A stretch of DNA of 7,515 bases from Candidatus Aerophobota bacterium. Lineage in GTDB: Bacteria > Aerophobota > Aerophobia > Aerophobales > B3-G15. Below, piece by piece: positions 4,936 to 7,515 of this stretch. The position numbers and the translations under genes were made by a program. Position 1 is the stretch's first letter. Every line of letters starts with the position of its first letter. The notes under the pieces were generated by a model. That model made no database searches, was not told the origin of the DNA, and saw only the letters and a list, made by a program, of their open reading frames with translations. The stretch lies in assembly GCA_014859225.1 (NCBI GenBank), contig JACUUP010000073.1, positions 1 through 7,515 of the forward strand, written 5' to 3'.

Positions 4936-6311
4936 CATTCTCGGTATACAACATCCTTGTCACTGTATTCATAGTTGGATTCCTGTACAGTCTCAAACTC
5001 ATGAATTCGCCAGTGACAGCGGCGAGGGGTAATTTGCTCGGGGGTTTGTGCATACTCTCTGTTGTGGCTGCGACCATACTGGAGTACGGGGTTATTAGCA
5101 GAGGCACCCTCTGGATTTCAATGGGAGCGGGCGGCGCAGTTGGTCTCATTCTGGCGCTCAAAACAGCAATCATACGGATGCCGCAGCTCGTGGCTCTTCT
5201 CAACGGTCTTGGCGGTGGAGCCTCTACTCTGACAGCATTTGCCGTTCTCGGGTATACTCATGACGGTACATACACCACTGTAGTAACCGCTGGGCTTGCT
5301 ATCATCATTGGATCTGTGACGTTCAGTGGCAGTATGATTGCTGCGGCGAAACTCGAGCACAAAATCTCGCAAAAACCCATCGTGTTCACTGGCCATAACG
5401 CCATCGGATATTTACTTGTCATACTCATGGGGGCTATACTTACTTTCTTGACTCTAACTTCACACCATCCCTACGTGTCAATCCTGCTCATTGCGGTAGC
5501 ACTCACGTTCGGCATCATCTTTACGATTCGCATCGGTGGAGCAGACATGCCGGTAACCATTTCACTCTTGAACTCGCTATCCGGGCTTGCAGCATCAGTT
5601 GCCGGATTTACCGTACGCAATCCAATTCTTATCGCTGTCGGTGCTGTTGTCGGTGCGGGAGGGTTCATCCTTACGCAAATCATGTGCCGCGCCATGAACA
5701 GAACGCTGTACAATGTTGTGATGGGAAGAACGACGGTAGCATCCGGAAAAAAGAGACAAGAATATCTGACACCAGCGTCTACCTCTGCCAGGATGCCTGA
5801 AAAAACTGGAGAAAGCGATGTGGATCTACTGAGAAAATCTGCATGCATCATCATTGTTCCTGGCTACGGAATGGCATTGTCACAGGCGCAGCACGCGGTC
5901 AAAGCTCTATATGACGCGCTCCTCGCAATGGAAAAGGATGTGCAATTTGCCATTCATCCTGTTGCTGGTCGAATGCCAGGGCATATGAACGTGCTGCTTG
6001 CGGAAGCAGATATACCTTACGATAGACTTCTGGAAATGGATGATGCGAATAAGCTGTTCAAGAACACTGATGTCGTCCTTGTCGTTGGTGCGAACGACGT
6101 CGTGAATCCAGCAGCAGCAACCGCCGAGGGAACACCGATTTACGGCATGCCTATACTCACAGTTGCAGAGGCGAAACGAGTCATCATATTCAACCTGGAC
6201 GAAAAACCCGGCTATGCTGGTGTTGAGAATTCGCTCTACGGCATGGATACGGTCACGCTCAGACTCGGTGATGCAAAAGAGCAAATTCAAAAGCTAACTA
6301 AAGCTCTCTAA
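4932..6311 (+). CDS. pntB: NAD(P) transhydrogenase subunit beta
   Basis: The 459-residue protein joins the remaining membrane helices of domain II (about residues 1-265) to the NADP(H)-binding domain III (about 295-459) through a polar linker. Domain II shows MPQLVALLNGLGGGAS, GSMIAAAKLEHKI and PVTISLLNSLSGLAAS, and ends at NRTLYNVVMG. The first of these has asparagine where E. coli PntB has the channel histidine 91. Domain III shows IIIVPGYGMALSQAQHAV, FAIHPVAGRMPGHMNVLLAE, VVGANDVVNPAA and GYAGVEN. The stretch before GYAGV is FNLDEKP, whereas E. coli has FKRSMNT; the lysine, arginine and serine that hold the NADP 2'-phosphate are thus replaced by N421, L422 and D423. The length is normal (462 in E. 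coli) and the frame is intact, so the gene looks functional. The start overlaps the pntA2 stop (ATGA), with AGAGG upstream. The cofactor preference of domain III is the open question. Confidence 0.97.
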   Translation: MTFSVYNILVTVFIVGFLYSLKLMNSPVTAARGNLLGGLCILSVVAATILEYGVISRGTLWISMGAGGAVGLILALKTAIIRMPQLVALLNGLGGGASTLTAFAVLGYTHDGTYTTVVTAGLAIIIGSVTFSGSMIAAAKLEHKISQKPIVFTGHNAIGYLLVILMGAILTFLTLTSHHPYVSILLIAVALTFGIIFTIRIGGADMPVTISLLNSLSGLAASVAGFTVRNPILIAVGAVVGAGGFILTQIMCRAMNRTLYNVVMGRTTVASGKKRQEYLTPASTSARMPEKTGESDVDLLRKSACIIIVPGYGMALSQAQHAVKALYDALLAMEKDVQFAIHPVAGRMPGHMNVLLAEADIPYDRLLEMDDANKLFKNTDVVLVVGANDVVNPAAATAEGTPIYGMPILTVAEAKRVIIFNLDEKPGYAGVENSLYGMDTVTLRLGDAKEQIQKLTKAL

Positions 6312-6312
6312 G

Positions 6313-6334
6313 AAAAGGGGACAGATTTATTTTT
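6313..6334 (+). repeat. Dispersed 22-base repeat, right copy
   Basis: This is the second identical, same-orientation copy of the repeat at 2912-2933. It begins one base after the pntB stop codon, so the two copies bracket the pnt operon and its leader exactly. It is followed by a small GGGGA / TCCCC hairpin (6341-6357) without a T-run, which is too weak to call a terminator for either strand. Confidence 0.8.
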
Positions 6335-6358
6335 GTTTGCGGGGATATTCTCTCCCCT

Positions 6359-6976
6359 TCAAATGTTTATCTTCTGAACCTCTTCCTGGAAAAACGTTTC
6401 TAACTTCTGGATACTAACTTTTTCTTGTAAAAATTGGACTTCAACCCTCTCAACATCTTCCAAGTAAACGAGCTGCTCCAGGAACAATCTGGTGTTAAAT
6501 TCTTTACCATATTTTTGCTCACAGAGAGCTATAATGCCAGGCAGAGTATCAATTTTTCCCTTTAAAACAAAGTATAAATCAACATAGTCTTTCAAAGTAG
6601 CTCTTCTTCCTAAAACATAAGCTTTCATGGCAGCAATTTCCCGGGAAGGCAGGATTTGAATTCCCTGATATTCAATACAATTTGAAATTACCGGAAAGGG
6701 ATACCTACAGAAAGTAAGATTTATTCCCTGTATGGCTACGGTTAACTGCTGTGAATCATTAACCACTGCTTCAATTTTCAGATGTTTAAAAACTTTTTCT
6801 GCCTCAGAAAGTAAATTGCGGGGAATATTTTTTTTCCAGAAAAAATCAAAATCAACTGAAATTCGGTGACCTAATTGCAAAGCTAGAGCTGTCCCACCTG
6901 CTAAGTAAAACTCGGGGAAACATCTGAGCTTATCAAGTATCCTTTTTGCTTCTGATGTAATCGCTTCTTGATACAT
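6359..6976 (-). CDS. AbiEii/AbiGii-family nucleotidyltransferase (toxin-like)
   Basis: The 205-residue product belongs to the AbiEii/AbiGii toxin family (PF08843), DNA polymerase beta-like nucleotidyltransferases. In studied AbiE systems, members act as toxins in phage-exclusion modules. The fold signature is clear: FYLAGGTALALQLGHRIS (23-40) gives the glycine pair at 27-28, and D42 and D44 in VDFDFF are the expected metal-binding acids. REIAAMKAYVLGRRA (112-126) and KDYVDLYFVL (129-138) supply the conserved lysine 118, arginine, D130 and D133. All key residues are present, so the enzyme is probably active, although the target is unknown. The protein is shorter than the roughly 300 residues of AbiEii itself and lacks a long C-terminal region. 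The ATG at 6976 lies inside the end of the upstream gene and has only a weak ribosome binding site, so translation is probably coupled. No AbiEi-type antitoxin gene is present; the small partner at 6933-7247 takes that position. Confidence 0.87.
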   Translation of the reverse strand: MYQEAITSEAKRILDKLRCFPEFYLAGGTALALQLGHRISVDFDFFWKKNIPRNLLSEAEKVFKHLKIEAVVNDSQQLTVAIQGINLTFCRYPFPVISNCIEYQGIQILPSREIAAMKAYVLGRRATLKDYVDLYFVLKGKIDTLPGIIALCEQKYGKEFNTRLFLEQLVYLEDVERVEVQFLQEKVSIQKLETFFQEEVQKINI

Positions 6977-7247
6977 AGTTTAGTTTTGTAATCCCAAGTA
7001 AAAGAGAAATAAGTTTCAAAGCAGGAGGCCTAAATTCTGTTTGAGGTGTTTCTTCAATAATTTTTTTTACCTCCTCTTTGCCGTAGAATTTACATATCCA
7101 CACCCAGTGCTTCCAGTCTCCATAATTGATAGTGTTGACAATAACTATTCTTTTATCTTTCTCAGGGTCAAGACAGGAGAATTTATATGACCAAAATAGC
7201 GGTTTAAAAAATTCAGGGAGCTTTACGCTCATGATCTTGGCTCTCAT
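6933..7247 (-). CDS. DUF6922-like small protein, possible antitoxin partner
   Basis: The 104-residue product fits the DUF6922-type domain from memory: LPEFFKPLFWSYKFSCLDPEKDKRIVIV (9-36), then INYGDWKHWVWICKFYGKEEVKKIIEE and RPPALKLISLLLGI. Such proteins are often found directly upstream of AbiEii-type nucleotidyltransferases, as here. The stop lies 44 bases inside the nucleotidyltransferase gene, indicating a coupled pair. Of the two close ATGs, the first at 7247 has AAGGTG only a few bases upstream and the second at 7232 (MSVKLPEF) has it too far away, so the start is uncertain by five residues. Conserved tryptophans and the basic helix could serve DNA or protein binding, but no experimental role is known to me. 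The antitoxin idea is inferred from position only. Confidence 0.72.
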   Translation of the reverse strand: MRAKIMSVKLPEFFKPLFWSYKFSCLDPEKDKRIVIVNTINYGDWKHWVWICKFYGKEEVKKIIEETPQTEFRPPALKLISLLLGITKLNYVSRSDYIRSKKDT

Positions 7248-7381
7248 GTCACCTTTTGATTATCTTTTCCACGGTCATTCCATTATGTCATTAGTATACT
7301 GTTAAATGTCTTTCGTGTCAAAGTTACGAAGGTTTCTATCACTTTTTTTCAAACCATTTACCAGTATTAAAAGCTTAAATG
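7248..7381. other. Intergenic region carrying the toxin-module promoter
   Basis: No coding frame is visible. Apart from the promoter listed at 7293-7321, the stretch is AT-rich and without clear repeats. The -10 region overlaps the palindrome AGTATACT (7293-7300), which may be an operator if the module is autoregulated, as many toxin-antitoxin operons are. Confidence 0.4.
7293..7321 (-). promoter_or_regulatory. Consensus promoter of the DUF6922-AbiEii pair
   Basis: On the minus strand, perfect TTGACA (7316-7321) is followed after an ideal 17-base spacer by TATACT (7293-7298). It is the best-scoring promoter by eye in the window. The predicted start lies about 40 bases ahead of the first ATG at 7247, and both minus-strand genes would be read from it. 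Confidence 0.7.
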
Positions 7382-7513
7382 TCAAGATGACCCTCTGGTT
7401 GTATCTTTATTGATTCTCTTGAACCAGCGGTAGACCCACTCATTAGCCATTTTTCTTCCCCTGTGAAAACTGAACTGAATGGTAGGAAAGCTAACGATAA
7501 GGTCAGCTATAAC
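7382..7513 (-). CDS. Possible 3' end of a gene running off the right edge
   Basis: On the minus strand, one frame is open from the window edge to a TGA at 7382-7384, about 43 codons. It ends with RKMANEWVYRWFKRINKDT and a short tail. An internal ATG at the MANEW position has GGGGAAG a few bases upstream, so a separate 22-residue peptide is also possible. I recognise no family. A frame this long is not strong evidence in itself, but the residue mix, rich in aromatic and charged residues, is protein-like. Sequence beyond the window would decide. Confidence 0.25.
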   Translation of the reverse strand, partial: VIADLIVSFPTIQFSFHRGRKMANEWVYRWFKRINKDTTRGSS

Positions 7514-7515
7514 AT

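Noticed and set aside
5471-6290. Two minus-strand 127-codon frames antisense to pntB
   Set aside because: Both lie wholly inside pntB, which is intact and recognised along its whole length; they reflect codon bias of the coding strand.
6341-6357. GGGGA / TCCCC hairpin as terminator between pntB and the nucleotidyltransferase gene
   Set aside because: The stem is only five base pairs and no T-run follows on either strand, so I could not support a terminator call.
1-7515. CRISPR array, tRNA or rRNA genes
   Set aside because: I saw no regularly spaced repeats, no tRNA-like cloverleaf sequences and no conserved rRNA segments on either strand.

Overview
The window reads as a bacterial chromosome segment of mixed base composition: AT-rich flanks with a clearly more GC-rich centre. 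It holds eight protein genes or gene remnants that can be supported, plus a few doubtful small ORFs. Shine-Dalgarno sequences are strong (GGAGGAGGAGG, AAGGAGG, GGAGGAGGTGATG) and several promoters are near-consensus sigma-70 type. Nothing fixes the species. A GYD-domain protein, a DUF4432 mutarotase-like protein, a three-gene transhydrogenase, an AbiEii-type nucleotidyltransferase and a short dispersed GGGGACAGATTTATTTTT repeat together would suit an anaerobic or thermotolerant bacterium of an uncultivated or Firmicutes-like lineage. That placement is an inference only.

Left part (1-1800). A well-formed promoter and ribosome binding site drive what looks like only the C-terminal end of an ABC-transporter substrate-binding protein (188-526), probably an internally deleted pseudogene. 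It converges on a GYD-domain gene (642-935, minus), with a 15-bp perfect GC-rich hairpin between them. Upstream of the GYD gene on the same strand lies a gene for an exported protein of unknown function (999-1619). That gene has a good promoter lying back to back with the promoter of the next, divergent gene.

Middle (1801-3452). A DUF4432 / aldose-epimerase-like gene (1819-2892) is followed by a 560-base AT-rich gap. The gap carries one copy of the dispersed repeat, two doubtful small ORFs, a good promoter (3212-3239), and several TTGACAAT-type direct and inverted repeats that could be regulatory.

Centre (3453-6311). The three genes of a proton-translocating nicotinamide nucleotide transhydrogenase (alpha1, alpha2, beta) form a tight operon with a 19-base gap and then an ATGA overlap. 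The split alpha subunit is the arrangement known from Rhodospirillum and Thermus. The beta subunit lacks the KRS residues that bind the 2'-phosphate of NADP in the E. coli enzyme and has NLD in their place. The operon is more GC-rich than its surroundings and is bracketed by two direct copies of the same 22-base repeat, which suggests it arrived or was exchanged as a cassette.

Right part (6312-7515). On the minus strand, a small DUF6922-like gene overlaps a downstream AbiEii/AbiGii-family nucleotidyltransferase gene by 44 bases. Both lie behind a consensus promoter, which looks like a toxin-antitoxin or phage-defence type module. An open minus-strand frame running off the right edge may be the end of another gene.

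I found no RNA genes, CRISPR arrays, complete insertion sequences or phage genes. The points most worth a second look are the altered NADP site of PntB, the repeat-bracketed transhydrogenase cassette, and the DUF6922-AbiEii pair.
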